Below are positions 1 to 10,824 of a DNA stretch of 64,000 nt, piece after piece. Position numbers and translations under genes: made by a program. The stretch's first letter is position 1. Every line of letters begins with the position of its first letter. Source of the DNA: Anthopleura xanthogrammica (lineage: Eukaryota; Cnidaria; Anthozoa; Actiniaria; Actiniidae); contig OZ025217.1 of assembly GCA_964019055.1 (NCBI GenBank), forward strand, positions 10,700,255-10,764,254, given 5' to 3'. A model generated the notes under the pieces. The model saw only the letters and a list, made by a program, of their open reading frames with translations. It searched no databases and was not told the DNA's origin.

Positions 1-2060
1 TTTCAGCATACAGTCTGTACGTAAGTGTTGTGCATTGGTATGGCCCGACTCGTTGTTAATCACAACAATGAAATACAAGCATCTTTTGTTCAAATTCTAA
101 AGATGTTCAAATTTCGTACAATTTTTGATGATATTGTTCTTGAAGCGCACGAAGTCGAAAATAGTGATAGAACAAAAAGGTCTAATGAGAACATGGCATG
201 TTCTGTCCCCCGAGAATATCTGGCAGTTATTATGGATGCATGCAAATGAGAGGCAAATGAAACGACTAGCATTGTATCGATCCGATGTACATGATTCTTA
301 AAACAAAATAATATCTCATTGCGGGCTCAACTGTGATAACAGCTATTTGCATAGTCAGTTGTGGCATGAAGACACAAAGACTCAAGGTTTCTGTCCACAA
401 GTTTCAGTATGATTTCAAGACTCAAGACAGAATTGTAAGTACAAGTTTGATAAAAAAACATTTGCTATACTTTTAAGTTTTGTTGAAGATTGTTTTGTTC
501 TGATAAATTGTTTAGTAAGTCCATAAACGGTCAAAGTTTCTACTTTAATGCCATGTGGATACTCCGGTAACTGAAAAAACCCTTAGCTTATTTATCCAAA
601 GTAGAAATACGTCGAAGAATGAGCACTGACATTATAGGCGTTTAAATGCTAAATATTGGCAAAGCGTGGTCCAGAATCGACCAAAAGAAATCACAGAAAT
701 GCATCCAAGATTGAACATTAAGGAGACAATGCCATCCACTTCTTGTATAGTTTGGCCAAATATTGATATCGTAAAAATCACTTCGCTACATTTTGACGAG
801 CAGTATTTGTTTGTTTCTTTTGATTTGCAAAGTACAAGTGCCAATTTGAAAAAAAAATGTTCAACCTCAGTTGCTGTCAAGATTTACTTTAGAAATAATT
901 AAGGCTGCGATAATATGTATTACGATATTTCAAAGATGATTTAAAACGCTAGGACTTAGATATCCTTGGTAAGGCGGACACTACCCCTTTCATATACTTT
1001 TGAAGAAAAGCTACCCCTTTTTATACCAACATTCACAAATTCCCACCCCTTTTCTATACCTGCGGCCTGAAATACGTACCCCTTTCGGGCGGAGCATCCC
1101 CGTATAGTTAATTATAGGGAGTACCACCCTCCCCCCCCCCCCCCCCCCCGGGGACTGAGGCGTCAAATAGAAAGAACCTTGAAGCTTAGGGAAAATACCG
1201 GTTTATTAATTAGTATTCTCTAAGTTCGACAAAATATCTAACTTAGAGAATACTAATAAGAATACTAATAAGGCCCCTACAACTTGACACCCTAGTTTCT
1301 CTATGGGATATAGAGCATTGAAATACGTACTGATTGCTGATTTTTCAAGTGAGTACGACTATATTCTAAACAAAAACAATTAGACCACTTGTGACTAGAG
1401 CACTTGTACTAGAGTACTGAAATTTTGCTCCATGCAAGCTACTTCAAATTTTGGCTATTATGACTTCAGAGATTTTAATTAGTGGAAAGACAAGTTTCTT
1501 CTCTCACGTCACATTCATGGATTCATTCATGCGTATGTTTTCAAGACCTGTTTTACAGAGCAACAATACTCAAGAGAATGACCCGTGGTCTTCAAATGAA
1601 AAAAACAACAACAACATTACGTCCAAGCTAAAAGGCACTAGTTTTTTCATCATACAAGAACAAAATACGTAACTCAGCTGTGTGGTTAATTATTATTATA
1701 GTTTGTTGAAAGAGAAACGTCTGGTCTTCCATAACACTAGGCGGATCATTCGGCTTTGTTGAATCGCGTATCACCTGAGCCACTGTAAAAAGAATCCACA
1801 TCAGTTATGAATAGATAAAACAATGTTAGAATCCAAACACCGACAAACGGACAACAACAATATCAGGGGAGGATCCAGGGAAAGAACCTAGGGTGTCTGT
1901 AAACCTGTTCAGTGCCGTTGGTAGTTTAGTTGGGAAGTAGGAAGTGACCCCTCGAGGTTTGCCAAAGTTTACCAGAGCAGAATTAATTCTAAAATGTTTT
2001 TTTTTTATCCTCAATTTCGTCTTTTTTCTGATATTCAAGTCTAACTAAATTCATACTAAA
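1..2060. other. No recognisable gene; AT-rich intergenic or intronic DNA
   Basis: I see no coding exon I can defend here. The short open frames have no domain, no codon pattern and no convincing splice signals. Notable pieces are a poly-C run at about 1131-1149 and a hairpin at about 1203-1260 whose arms read TAGTATTCTCTAAGTT and its complement. A candidate micro-exon on the minus strand near 1782-1775 (acceptor TTTTTACAG, donor GTGATA) is too short to assert. Confidence 0.6.
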
Positions 2061-2063
2061 AAA

Positions 2064-2147
2064 ATTATTCACCTCGGGCTCGTGAATATCTACCTCGAGT
2101 ATGTCTCGGTAAATTCGGTAAATATTCACTGAGCTTGAGGTGAGTAA
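2064..2147. repeat. Short imperfect inverted repeat
   Basis: Arms containing ATTCACCTCGGGCTCGTGAA and, in inverted form, TTCACTGAGCTTGAGGTGA fold into a hairpin. It is probably a small degenerate foldback element. Nothing coding is visible in it. Confidence 0.5.
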
Positions 2148-2203
2148 TTGTTGAATATTAAAAACTTTTTAGGGAAATAAAAGTAATATTTTGCGCTTTT
2201 ACC

Positions 2204-2997
2204 TGGTTGGCATTGATTAGCGGAAATCACGCACTGCAAACATATGAATAAAGGCAGAATTTTTATTAGCTTCCGAACCTACAATCGTAAAACCAGCTGA
2301 TCTGACTAGGCACGCAAGGCATGATTTCCTGATCAAAAAAGCATCATTGTTGTTCTATAACTCTTCTTTGCTAGGTGTGTTGTTCATCCTTATTGTCAAA
2401 ATTATCGGGTTGTCCATTCTTAAGCAAAGCGTTCAGTAGGCCTGAGGAAACGTCGCCACACGTATAAGAAACTATGCAAGGCGAACAACCCGATAATTTT
2501 GACAATAACAAAAACTGAGAATCAATCCCATCAACCATCACACGTTCAATACACTTAATTAAGTTTCGTAGCGGTCATCTTGAAAATAAGCTAAATATGT
2601 GCGACTTTCTTGCCAATAAACCTTTTAAAGAAATACTAAAAATGAAAGAATTCGACTTTTAAACTTGAAAGTTTCAAGAACTGATCTTAAGATTTGCTAT
2701 TAAAAAAAAATAAAAGCCTATTTATTAGGCCAGTTTGAAGTACAAAAACGCGCTACGGGCATGCGCAAATGTATTTCAATCATGTCGGCATGGTTTTGTA
2801 GTTTTTATAAATAAACCTTCAAATAATAACTGAAAAGTAAATCCTGATCGTATGCCGCTATTGGACAATTGACATATCAATATACAAGGCGTTGCCCAAT
2901 TATCAAAATTTTATTATTGTGTTATTAATTGTGTGAAACCTACCTCGGTTGTCGCTAACTATATTGCAAGTGATGAACACCATTATACTAGTGGCAA
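2204..2997 (-). other. Candidate downstream exons of the TSP1 gene
   Basis: Two exon-like segments lie downstream of the TSP1 gene on the minus strand. The first, 2997-2944 (54 nt), is bounded by CTCTACAG and GTAGGT and is phase 1 at both ends, so it fits after the 4096-3947 exon. It would add about 18 residues with a hydrophobic stretch (IMVFITCNIV). The second, 2234-2204, lies between TTTGCAG and GTAAAA and, in the expected phase, reaches a stop after a few codons. The first may be an eroded duplicate of the membrane exon, because the intron just beyond it resembles the intron beyond 3947. Both are inference from splice signals only. Confidence 0.3.
2391..2508. repeat. Foldback element with perfect ~25-bp arms
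   Basis: The left arm starts TTATTGTCAAAATTATCGGG and the right arm is its inverted complement ending CCCGATAATTTTGACAATAA, with about 65 bp between. This is the layout of a short non-autonomous DNA transposon (MITE). No target-site duplication could be assigned with confidence. Confidence 0.65.
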
Positions 2998-3960
2998 CTG
3001 TAGAGGAAATATAGATAAAGAAAGTAAGACAAAAAATTCGATTTAGTTTTAATTCATTGCTGTATTATTACAATAAGTAAAGATTTAATCCAGAAATAAT
3101 TTTAATCAACCATATTTTATGTAGATTTAGCGGAGCCTTCGGGAAATTTAATCAACCGTCAGAGACATGGAGGGGCCACCCCCCCCCCCCCCCAAATAAA
3201 TAAATAAATAGATAGATAGATAGATAGATTAATAGATTAATAGATAGATTAATAGATTAATAGATAAACAGATAGATAAATCGAATAGTAATAATGATAA
3301 TAATAATAATGATAATAATAATGATAATAATAATGATGATGATGATGATGATGATGATTATGATTACGATGATGTTGATCAACATTATCAATCAATCAAT
3401 CAATTTTTTTATTTTATTGAAAGAAACTCAATACGAATGCTTGAAAACTGTTGTGTGCCGTAAGAAATAGACAGGTTACGAATTATGGAAAATAATTTGG
3501 CGATTTAATGAGCCAAATGCCTTGCACAACGATTTCAGTGCCATATGGATCCCAAAACAATGCCAAAACAAAGAAAGCCTGGTTGGTGTTGGATGGCTAG
3601 ATCGTACTTTGGGAATAACGCGCATGAGCAGTTTTTTGAACCAGCCAATGAAAATTCGAGGATTATGCCAGAGTCTTCGTTTCTCGATGCTAATAACATA
3701 GGCTCTGGGGACTCTGGGGACGAGATTTGCAGAAAGAGCACGAGCATGCTCATGTATTTCACTCGAACACGACATGGTATAGTTTATGAAAAAATATTCA
3801 AATAATAAATACATGCTGATCGTATGCTGTCATTTTTTAATAAAAATCCATTTAAATGCTTGTCTTCTGATTGATGGATTGACATGTCGATAGACCAGGC
3901 TTTACCCTACTATTAGAATACACTTGATTATGGTGTTGAAACCTACTTTCACACTCCATC
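2755..3960. repeat. Local direct duplication around a transmembrane exon
   Basis: About 2760-2960 and 3770-3960 are diverged direct copies. Shared landmarks, in order, are TCAAATAATAA, CTGATCGTATGC, GACAT-TC-ATA, CAAGGC/CAGGCT and a minus-strand splice donor GTAGGT followed by TTTCA. The duplication therefore includes the 3' edge of an exon: in the 3.9-kb copy a transmembrane exon, in the 2.9-kb copy a shorter hydrophobic one. Between the copies lie simple repeats. Confidence 0.55.
3176..3410. repeat. Compound microsatellite (poly-C, GATA, AATGAT, ATGAT)
   Basis: A poly-C run (about 3178-3194) is followed by AAAT, GATA and TTAATAGA tracts, then (ATA/ATG)-rich trinucleotide runs. It is low-complexity DNA inside the intron of the minus-strand gene. 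Confidence 0.8.
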
Positions 3961-6338
3961 TTGTGGCAGCAATAGATTAGTGCTACACACATACAAATCC
4001 CCAATGGAATTCCTATTCCACAGCCCATTCCGATTTTCTTGCTATTCGACTCTTGTGAACTTGGATTCGCCTTGCCTTTTCGTTTCACTACGTCACCTGA
4101 TTAAAAAAATGTGCGAACTCTTATAATTAGTACCATAAACTTTCGATATGGACGTCTCCTAGAGCATACACACGTCACATTTCCATGAAAAATAGAAACA
4201 TTCCCCACTGACTGTCGGAAGGAAATTATAAACAATTATTGGATGAGGTTGGGCATGATATCACAAATTATCAATACAAAGGCCGTGTTATCTGCCGAAG
4301 CCGTAGGCTGACTTCACACGATATCAGGGATTTTTTAAGGGCTCTCGACCAATGAGAATTGAGATACTGAGTAAAATATATAATATGATAATATTGATTA
4401 TTATGTATAATCTTTAAAGTCTCTAAAGTCTCTATATACACCTATTTCAATGAACGTTGATAACGGGAGATCTGAACCACAGGTATCCCAAGCTGGGTTT
4501 CTGTGGTATCATATCAGGCTTATAAGGCAATGTATGGCGATCCTTAGAAAAAAGTTAAAATTCAATAAATCATACAAATAAATGTCGTAACTTATGTCTC
4601 GAATTTTCCTTTGAGTCTCTGTGGAGTTTCATGTCATTTACATCAATATTGAGCGAGTATCGTGGTGGAGTATCCCTCGTACTAAAAAATTGGGTGAACT
4701 GGTCGATCTGAGACCTATAGGAATTGTGGGAGGCTGTATGCTCACCTAATGAATATTGCAAATACATAGTTGCAATCACACTTGAATGGTATTGAATTGC
4801 TAATTTGTGTCACTCATCGCATTAATTCACAAAAAATCATGTTGACACCCACAAATTCCTATTGGTTTCAGATCGGCCATTCCAGATCTGCCTCAAAAGT
4901 CTTTATGGAATCTATTTAACAAATAGATCAGGTTTAGCTATGTTCTGCATGTCATATAAATCACGAGCCGTCATAATAGATTTTCGTGAACGATCGGGAA
5001 TGTTCTTTCAAAAACTTGCCACTCAGTACCGTGGGATACCGTCTTGGCCAATGAGAAGAGAGAAGAAAATGGACCTTGACACTTGGTATATTATATGATA
5101 CTAAGTCCTTATCTTGACCTTGTCATGCACGGCGGGACAAGATCGACGTCGCTTGTTTGACTTTTCACATAAATATTTTCACTCAGAATATCTTATTTAC
5201 ACTGTGAATTCCAAATAAGCGGAATCTTTATACAAATAGAATCCTTGAGGTACGTCGGAATGAAGCTCAATTTTGAAGGCTAAACAAAAGAATTTCAAAC
5301 TCCTGAAGGCTCCGACACACGGTGCAAAGACCGTGCAACACTGCATGCAACATCACACTAAAATATAAAAATATCAACGTCTGTCTTATCATTTTTATGT
5401 AATTTGTATTATCCTTGTAAATTAAGCGGAAAAATCGAGATTTTCTCTGATTTGGCTGCTGAAATAGTACTGTAATCATAATGTTGCAAGCAATATTGCA
5501 TGGAATGTTGCACCGTGTATCTGAGCCTTGAGAATTGGAACCTATTGTTTTATCCTCAAAACTGAGCTGCATTCCTACGTGATGCAAGGGGTCTATTGCG
5601 GCTTAAAAATGCTATTCAACTTGTCTTCATTCAGGTCTGTAAATATTTTTGGTGGGAATTCGAAAAATTCGTTGAAAATTAGAGGAGACATATTTTCGGA
5701 GGTTTTTACCTTTTTATGGTTCTTTTCAGTGTGTTCATTTATATCATTTTCTATATTCTAATCTAATATTTCTGTTATTATACTAGTTGATGAACCTATT
5801 TCTTTTAGCACTCTTACTGATGCTAACTCGATATTTTCAATGTAAGATTGGCTTTTTTTTTTTGTGAAACTAGGGACATACTATGAAAAAAAAAACTTCA
5901 TCTATAGTTTTTTTTTTAGATTAATCATTTCTCAAAAAGTGTAGAAATTGTTAATATTTTAGATAAAAATATATATGCATTTTTGCATTAAAATTTGCAG
6001 TAACTAAACAAAATATATATGAATGTGTACTTACCATATGAAGGTGTCCCTCCGTTCTGACAAGGATAAACGTCACAGTTTCTCTGTTCTCTAAAGTCAT
6101 AGTAGCATGTTCCTCCACAGGCTTCAGTAACTGTCTTTGTTCTTGTCCTGTACTGCGTGTCAGCGTTTCCACATCGTTGGGAACATCCCGTCCATCCCGA
6201 CCATTCACCTACTTCACAGTCTCGGGCATTACATGGTGGCGGAGCTCGGCGTCTTCTGCGTCGTCTTGTCCAGGCTTCACCATCATGAAGAAGCAGAACA
6301 AGCAACAGCAGCAACACGAAATACTTTTGTGCTAACAT
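3947..6338 (-). CDS. Secreted/single-pass TSP1-domain protein (two exons supported, 3' end open)
   Basis: Exon 1 (6338-6035) starts with ATG and encodes a hydrophobic signal peptide (residues 1-22, Leu-rich), a run of seven arginines (25-31, possible proprotein-convertase region) and one thrombospondin type-1 repeat (about 41-93). The repeat has the WSGW motif at 46-49 and six regularly spaced cysteines, and is followed by CQNGGTP. Its donor GTAAGT is phase 1. Exon 2 (4096-3947), after a TTTTTTTAATCAG acceptor, joins in phase as G|GT and adds a Ser/Lys-rich stalk, then a transmembrane helix (GIGIPLGICMCVALIYCC) and the start of a cytoplasmic tail; its donor GTAGGT is also phase 1. This suggests a small type I membrane protein with one extracellular TSP1 module. 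Cnidarians have many TSP1 adhesion and matrix proteins; the exact family is not recognised. The terminal exon is uncertain. Confidence 0.65.
4437..4885. repeat. Dispersed repeat, inverted relative to copies near 39.8-40.0 kb and 55.2-55.3 kb
   Basis: This stretch matches, on the opposite strand, the DNA between the LamG and Ig exons of both LamG-Ig genes. Shared strings include GATAACGGGAGATCTGA, CCTATAGGAATTGTG, GCAAATACATAGTTGCAATC and AATTCACAAAAA-TCATGTTGACACCCAC. It lies in the intron of the TSP1 gene. No ORF of interest is seen. Confidence 0.65.
5232..5597. mobile_element. Palindromic MITE (CAGCTCAATTTGGAGGAC family), split by a second insertion
   Basis: The two halves (5232-5307 and 5527-5597) match the ends of intact family members at 12000-12135 and 40851-40985. 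Recognisable parts are ACGTCGGAATG-AGCTCAATTTTGAAG on the left and CTGAGCTGCATTCCTACGTG with GCAAGGGGTCTA on the right. The family is an almost perfect palindrome of about 130 bp. Here it is interrupted in the middle by another foldback element. Confidence 0.75.
5308..5526. mobile_element. Nested MITE with CACGGTGCAA inverted ends
   Basis: The ends read GGCTCCGACACACGGTGCAA and, inverted, TTGCACCGTGTATCTGAGCC. The element sits inside another MITE, flanked by TGA on both sides (CCTGA before it and TTGAGAATTGG after it), which may be a 3-bp target duplication. No coding capacity. Confidence 0.7.
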
Positions 6339-7152
6339 GTTGTGGAGTTACCCGAGATATTCGGCTGCACAGAGCTGAAAGAAAATCACAAACTGAAAGA
6401 TTAATTAAACTCAATCTAAGAATTTGCCTACTGCAATGTTTTCAATGCTTAGGAACCACAAAACCAATTTCATGATTTGCATCCATCAACTACCAAATAG
6501 ATTTACCGTTTATCAAAGGAATTTCTGACTTTTCAGTCTTTTGCTTCCTGGAGAGTTTTTCCGAAGCAATAGTGATATGTTCCTTGCAACCCACTTGATG
6601 ACGTGCTTGGATATCTCCTGGCAACGTCTTGCTGGTAAGAAAACAAACGAGCGTCATATATCGAGGGCATGCAGTGACTTGCATGAGATTGAGTACCATT
6701 GCCGTGTAAATGTCATCTCCCTCGTCTAAGTTTTTTCCGGGGACGTTTTCTCAGGAATGAAGAAGAAAAAACTGTCGCTTGCTGCCAACAAAACACAACA
6801 TCAGCTAATTTTTTTCTAGGTCTTTCTAGATATATTGGCTTATCTCTTCAAGCTAGTCCACTACAGTTCTCATTGAAAGTTTATAAAATCAAACAAAATG
6901 AGTTTTTTTTTTTACTTCCTAAGCCGTTAAATATAAAAGGAACGTAGCTAGTATAGTCAGAACAGTAACAAAAAACTTTGCGCGATCGTGCCTTCTCACG
7001 CTGCGCGAAGATTATCAGCAATAACAATCCCTTTTGCAGCCTGGGGTTCCTAATGTATAACGTCTTTTAAATCTCGGCTTAAGATATGTGCATTTCAGTT
7101 TATTTAATAAATCTTGTTATCAATTTTATTATTATTTCTGTAAATATGTATC

Positions 7153-7198
<46 letters not shown>

Positions 7199-7737
7199 GA
7201 TAAATAGAACTAACTCAATTATAGCTTTATAACTTTGCATATCCGTAATCCTACCAGTTTGCCACCAATGTGAATCGTGCCAGACTGTGAGACGTTCAAG
7301 GTCATATTTGATAGACGACTCAATGTTATAACTTGGATTATCTATTGTTTAGAAATTTTGAACAGATATATTAAAATTCAAAATCGAAGAGCAAAAATAA
7401 AACAAAAAAACTGGCTTGTATTAATATTTCCTATAAAAAAAACCCAGAAGTAAATCTCATTCCAAGAATTTGAATTCTAAAAGCACCGCCGGTTCAGCGG
7501 TTCCAGTGTTGTGAAAATTGTTTCGAAAACGATGGCCAGTATAACTCAAAGGTTAAATATCAAATTACTTTCTTCTTGATAACGAACTAAATTTTCCAAT
7601 GAAAGTTAAATGTCTTTCGGTATTTTAATTTGTTTGTCATACTTCCTTTTCGAGTGAGCGTTTGGTACAGTTTGTTTAACTCTGATGACACTGGAGGCCC
7701 ATCAAACGTCATGCTCACTTTTCATATTTATTTACAG
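6339..7737. other. No gene recognised; upstream flank of the TSP1 gene
   Basis: This stretch holds the presumed promoter side of the minus-strand TSP1 gene. It also contains an (ATT)n microsatellite at about 7149-7198. Open frames are short and featureless. Confidence 0.5.
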
Positions 7738-7970
7738 ATTAAAGGTATATGTTTTGACATATTTTACAAAATTTCTGGCAGTGAACCCATGAACGTGACA
7801 TCCGTATCAACGCATCACCTCAGGAATGGAATCAACGTAACCTCACGTTCAATGCAATCAGCCGTAAAGAAGAAGGGTGGTACAGAATGAATGTGAACAA
7901 TGAGAAAGAATGCAATACTAAAGAGAGTGCAACTTTTCATGTTCAAGTCAATAGTCCCCTTCACAGTTCC
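7738..7970 (+). pseudogene. Frameshifted immunoglobulin-domain exon relic
   Basis: After an acceptor-like TTTATTTACAG, one frame reads an Ig-like strand (FYKISGSEPMNVT). The continuation typical of an Ig domain is found in another frame: NLTFNAISRKEEGWYRMNVN, then ECNTKESATFHVQV. The motif with GWY before the F strand and the closing FHVQV resembles an Ig C' to G region. A frameshift and an in-frame stop separate the two parts, and a foldback element begins directly after the relic. It is read as a decayed exon of an Ig-superfamily receptor; no neighbouring exons were found. Confidence 0.5.
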
Positions 7971-8171
7971 CTGCGCCATCTTGGAAGGTAGCCGTGCCTT
8001 TGCATCGAAGCGAGACGAATGGAGAGCTTGCAATGATAGAGACCTTTTTTTTACACCTTGGACAATTATTCACATGTCTCTATCATTGCAAGCTCGCCTT
8101 TCGTCTCGCTTTGATGCAAAGGCACGGCTACCTTTGAAGATGGCGCAAGGAAATGTGAAGGGGACTATTGC
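7950..8171. mobile_element. Long-armed foldback element (~100-bp arms)
   Basis: The arms at about 7950-8044 and 8074-8171 are nearly perfect inverted copies. They share GCAATGATAGAGA, GCAAAGGCACGGCTACCTT and AATAGTCCCCTTCACA. The short loop contains a T-run. This is a MITE or foldback element; the two open frames reading through its arms are not genes. Confidence 0.8.
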
Positions 8172-8602
8172 ACTGGAGTATAAGCAATGTTAAACATAGT
8201 GGGGTTTCAAATACACCTTTTGCTGTTCATTAGCAGAAAATGTACATTCATTTGTGCCAATAGTTGTATCAATAACGCTTAATGTACTTTCATCAACGCC
8301 ACAAGTAACATCATTAGCGCGGATCAACTTTCAATAACGATATTGGAATATGCGTGTACATTCATGAGTATCAATGGACAATCAATAGCGCGTTTGTACG
8401 TTCGTATGCGTGGAATGCATTTTCTTTAGCGCGCAGTTAAACTTCAATAACACGAATCGACAAACAGTTGCACAAACAGTTTATCTTATTGTTTATTTGA
8501 ATCATGCAAATGTTTGTCGAAGCATGATAAAGAATATAATATAATATTGATGCTCATGATTGTCCAAACGCGTTATAGATTGTCAATGCTTATGTTAATC
8601 GT
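8172..8602. other. No gene recognised
   Basis: AT-rich DNA with no domain-bearing frame. It forms the left flank of the split-direct-repeat element. Confidence 0.5.
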
Positions 8603-8707
8603 ACTATTCTCACTGCATAATTAATTAGCACGGAGCTGTATAAATTAACTCCACATACATGCCTTATTGCATAACGTCGTTCGGAGCGTCGCAAGAAGTC
8701 GAGTTTT
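8603..8707 (+). repeat. Split direct repeat A1
   Basis: The left terminal copy of the 105-bp repeat. It includes GAGCTGTATAAATTAACTCC, a TATA-like box within a short palindrome (GGAGTTAATTTATACAGCTC on the other strand). Position and content suggest that it could serve as the element's promoter; that is inference. Confidence 0.8.
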
Positions 8708-9329
8708 GGTTTTGCCGTCCACCACCGCCACCAGCGAAGATAACTCACTTCAGAAAGATGAACAACTGCAGCTCCTCGAAACGCTCATGATACCTCAACA
8801 GACGCAGAACTGGTGAATGCTGGCAGCACGAGTTCAAGCACAGTTTGTATAGCTTTATTTGATTGTAGATTTCCTTGCTCTAGCGAGAACTCTGTTGATA
8901 CTTTTCAATTGGGTGCACCGGTGAAGTCAGCTTTACGCTGTGTGATATTTTTACGTTGAATACCACCGGTGAAGGTAGTTCAAAGGCTGCTCAGTATCGT
9001 ATTTTTGCGTGAAGAATACTATCGGCCAAAGTTTTTGAGTCAGCTACTTTTGGCTTTCCTTGTCATGTACATATTCGTTTGGTGTTTTTTCTTACGCTTC
9101 TTAGCAGTTTTATTCCTTTGTTTGTTAGGGCTCGTTTAGTTTTTCTTGTTTCGTTCTCGGCATCTTTTGTTTTTCATATCGAGCGTTTTTGTGCCCCTAG
9201 GGGTTCTTTCATTGTAGTTTTTACAGCTCGTTTAGCTCTATTCGCAGCCTATTTTTTCTTTTGTCTTATTGTTCCTATTGTTTATTTCTTTTTTTTACCT
9301 CGTTTTACTCCGTTTTTTTCCGGGTATTA

Positions 9330-10165
9330 TAATAGCGCCTGGTGAGCGGATGGCCGGGAGAGCCAGGGGAACACGAGAATTTAGTGTAATACCGGCGCCG
9401 AGTGGGCGAAACATGAGAATTATTTGTGAATACCGCCTAGTGAGCGAAGATGGCCTGGAGAGCCATGGGTACAAGAGAATTAATTGTGAATACCGCCGAG
9501 TGAGCGAAGATGGCCCGGAGAGCCATGGGTACAAGAGAATTAATTGTGAATACCGCCGAGTGAGCGAAGATGGCCCGGAGAGCCATGCGTATACGTTAAA
9601 ATTGATTGTGAGTACCGCCGAGTGGGCGAAGATGGCCCAGAGAGCCATGGGTACAAGAGAATTAATTGTGAATACCGCCGAGTGAGCGAAGATGGCCCGG
9701 AGAGCCATGCGTATACGTTAAAATTGATTGTGAGTACCGCCGAGTGGGCGAAGATGGCCCGGAGAGCCATGGGTACAAGAGAATTAATTGTGAATACCGC
9801 CGAGTGAGCGAAGATGGCCCGGAGAGCCATGCGTATACGTTAAAATTGATTGTGAGTACCGCCGAGTGGGCGAAGATGGCCCGGAGAGCCATGGGTACAA
9901 GAGAATTAATTGTGAATACCGCCGAGTGAGCAAAGATGGCCCGGAGAGCCATGGGTACAAGAGAATTAATTGTGAATACCGCCGAGTGAGCGAAGATGGC
10001 CCGGAGAGCCATGCGTATACGGTAGAAATTGATTGTGAGTACCGCCGAGTAGGCGAAGGTGGCCTGGGGAGCCATGGGTACACGAGAATTAATTGTGAAT
10101 ACCGCCGAGTGAGCGAAGATGGCCCGGAGAGCCATGGGTACAAGAGAATTAATTGTGAATGTCTT
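9330..10165. repeat. 60/62-bp minisatellite with higher-order structure, inside the Ngaro-like element
   Basis: About 13 units share TACCGCCGAGTGAGCGAAGA and TGGCCCGGAGAGCCATG. Two unit types occur: a 60-bp type ending GGGTACAAGAGAATTAATTG and a 62-bp type ending GCGTATACGTTAAAATTG. From about 9487 to 9910 they alternate as a roughly 122-bp higher-order repeat present three times; the outer units are more diverged. Because 60 is a multiple of three, the array stays open in several frames on both strands, giving spurious repetitive peptides. Confidence 0.9.
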
Positions 10166-10258
10166 TGTCTGTGTTTTCTTCAATTTTATATGGCAAATTC
10201 CCTCCAAAAGATACTCTTCTCCTATTTTTACATTTAACGGTATAGTTTTTTGTACTCT

Positions 10259-10335
10259 CCCTCTGTCAGCCTCAGGGGGGCCTTCTCAGTGCCTCTATTT
10301 CGGACCTGGTTCGGAGCCTGGGGCCGACAGAGGGT
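10259..10335. repeat. GC-rich hairpin
   Basis: CCTCTGTCAGCCTCAGG is matched by the inverted CCTGGGGCCGACAGAGG, giving a stem of about 17 bp with two or three mismatches in the body of the split-repeat element. It could be a structured RNA feature such as a packaging or stability element; function is unknown. Confidence 0.55.
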
Positions 10336-10669
10336 AGGGTTTCCTGTCTAGTAAGCCTTTTCCATTTTTGTCACCCCGGGTTGGTTTATGCTTGTAGGTT
10401 GATTGCACTCAGTTTGCGTCAAGATTGGAAGAAGTTAACAGGCTAGAACCAGCCGGGGCTATTCCCTTAAGGTGCATCATCGAGGAAACCCTGCCTTTTG
10501 TTGGCCCTTTGCCTCCGCCTTCCCTGGTGTGCGCTCCTCCGGGCCTGGGGAGACTTTCTCAATTGCGTTTTTTGGACCCAAGCCACTTCAGAGCAGGCAA
10601 CCTACATACTAAGCATACGTATGATTTGTCACGTCGGATCAAAGGTTAATAAGTTTTGAGTTGTGGAGT

Positions 10670-10737
10670 ATTGGGGGTTCTGAGTAATGGATATGGGTTC
10701 TGAGTAATGGATATGGGTTCTGAGTAATGGATATGGT
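10670..10737. repeat. 20-bp tandem repeat, three copies
   Basis: The unit GGTTCTGAGTAATGGATATG is repeated three times head to tail between the internal hairpin and repeat B1. Confidence 0.9.
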
Positions 10738-10824
10738 TTTTAAGTATTGAATTAAGGATGTTATGGGTATATTTGGATGTAAGCCATATTCCATCTCGTC
10801 TCTTTACCTTGGTGAGGGACAGGA

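Noticed and set aside
7815..8193. Two overlapping frames (72 and 97 codons) on opposite strands
   Set aside because: They read through the two arms of one inverted repeat and are mirror images of the same sequence.
9269..10237. Several long open frames on both strands (up to 181 codons) with repeats such as CEYRRVSEDGPESHGYKRIN
   Set aside because: They only reflect a 60-bp minisatellite whose length is a multiple of three. Similar frames exist on both strands and none has a start, domain or splice context.
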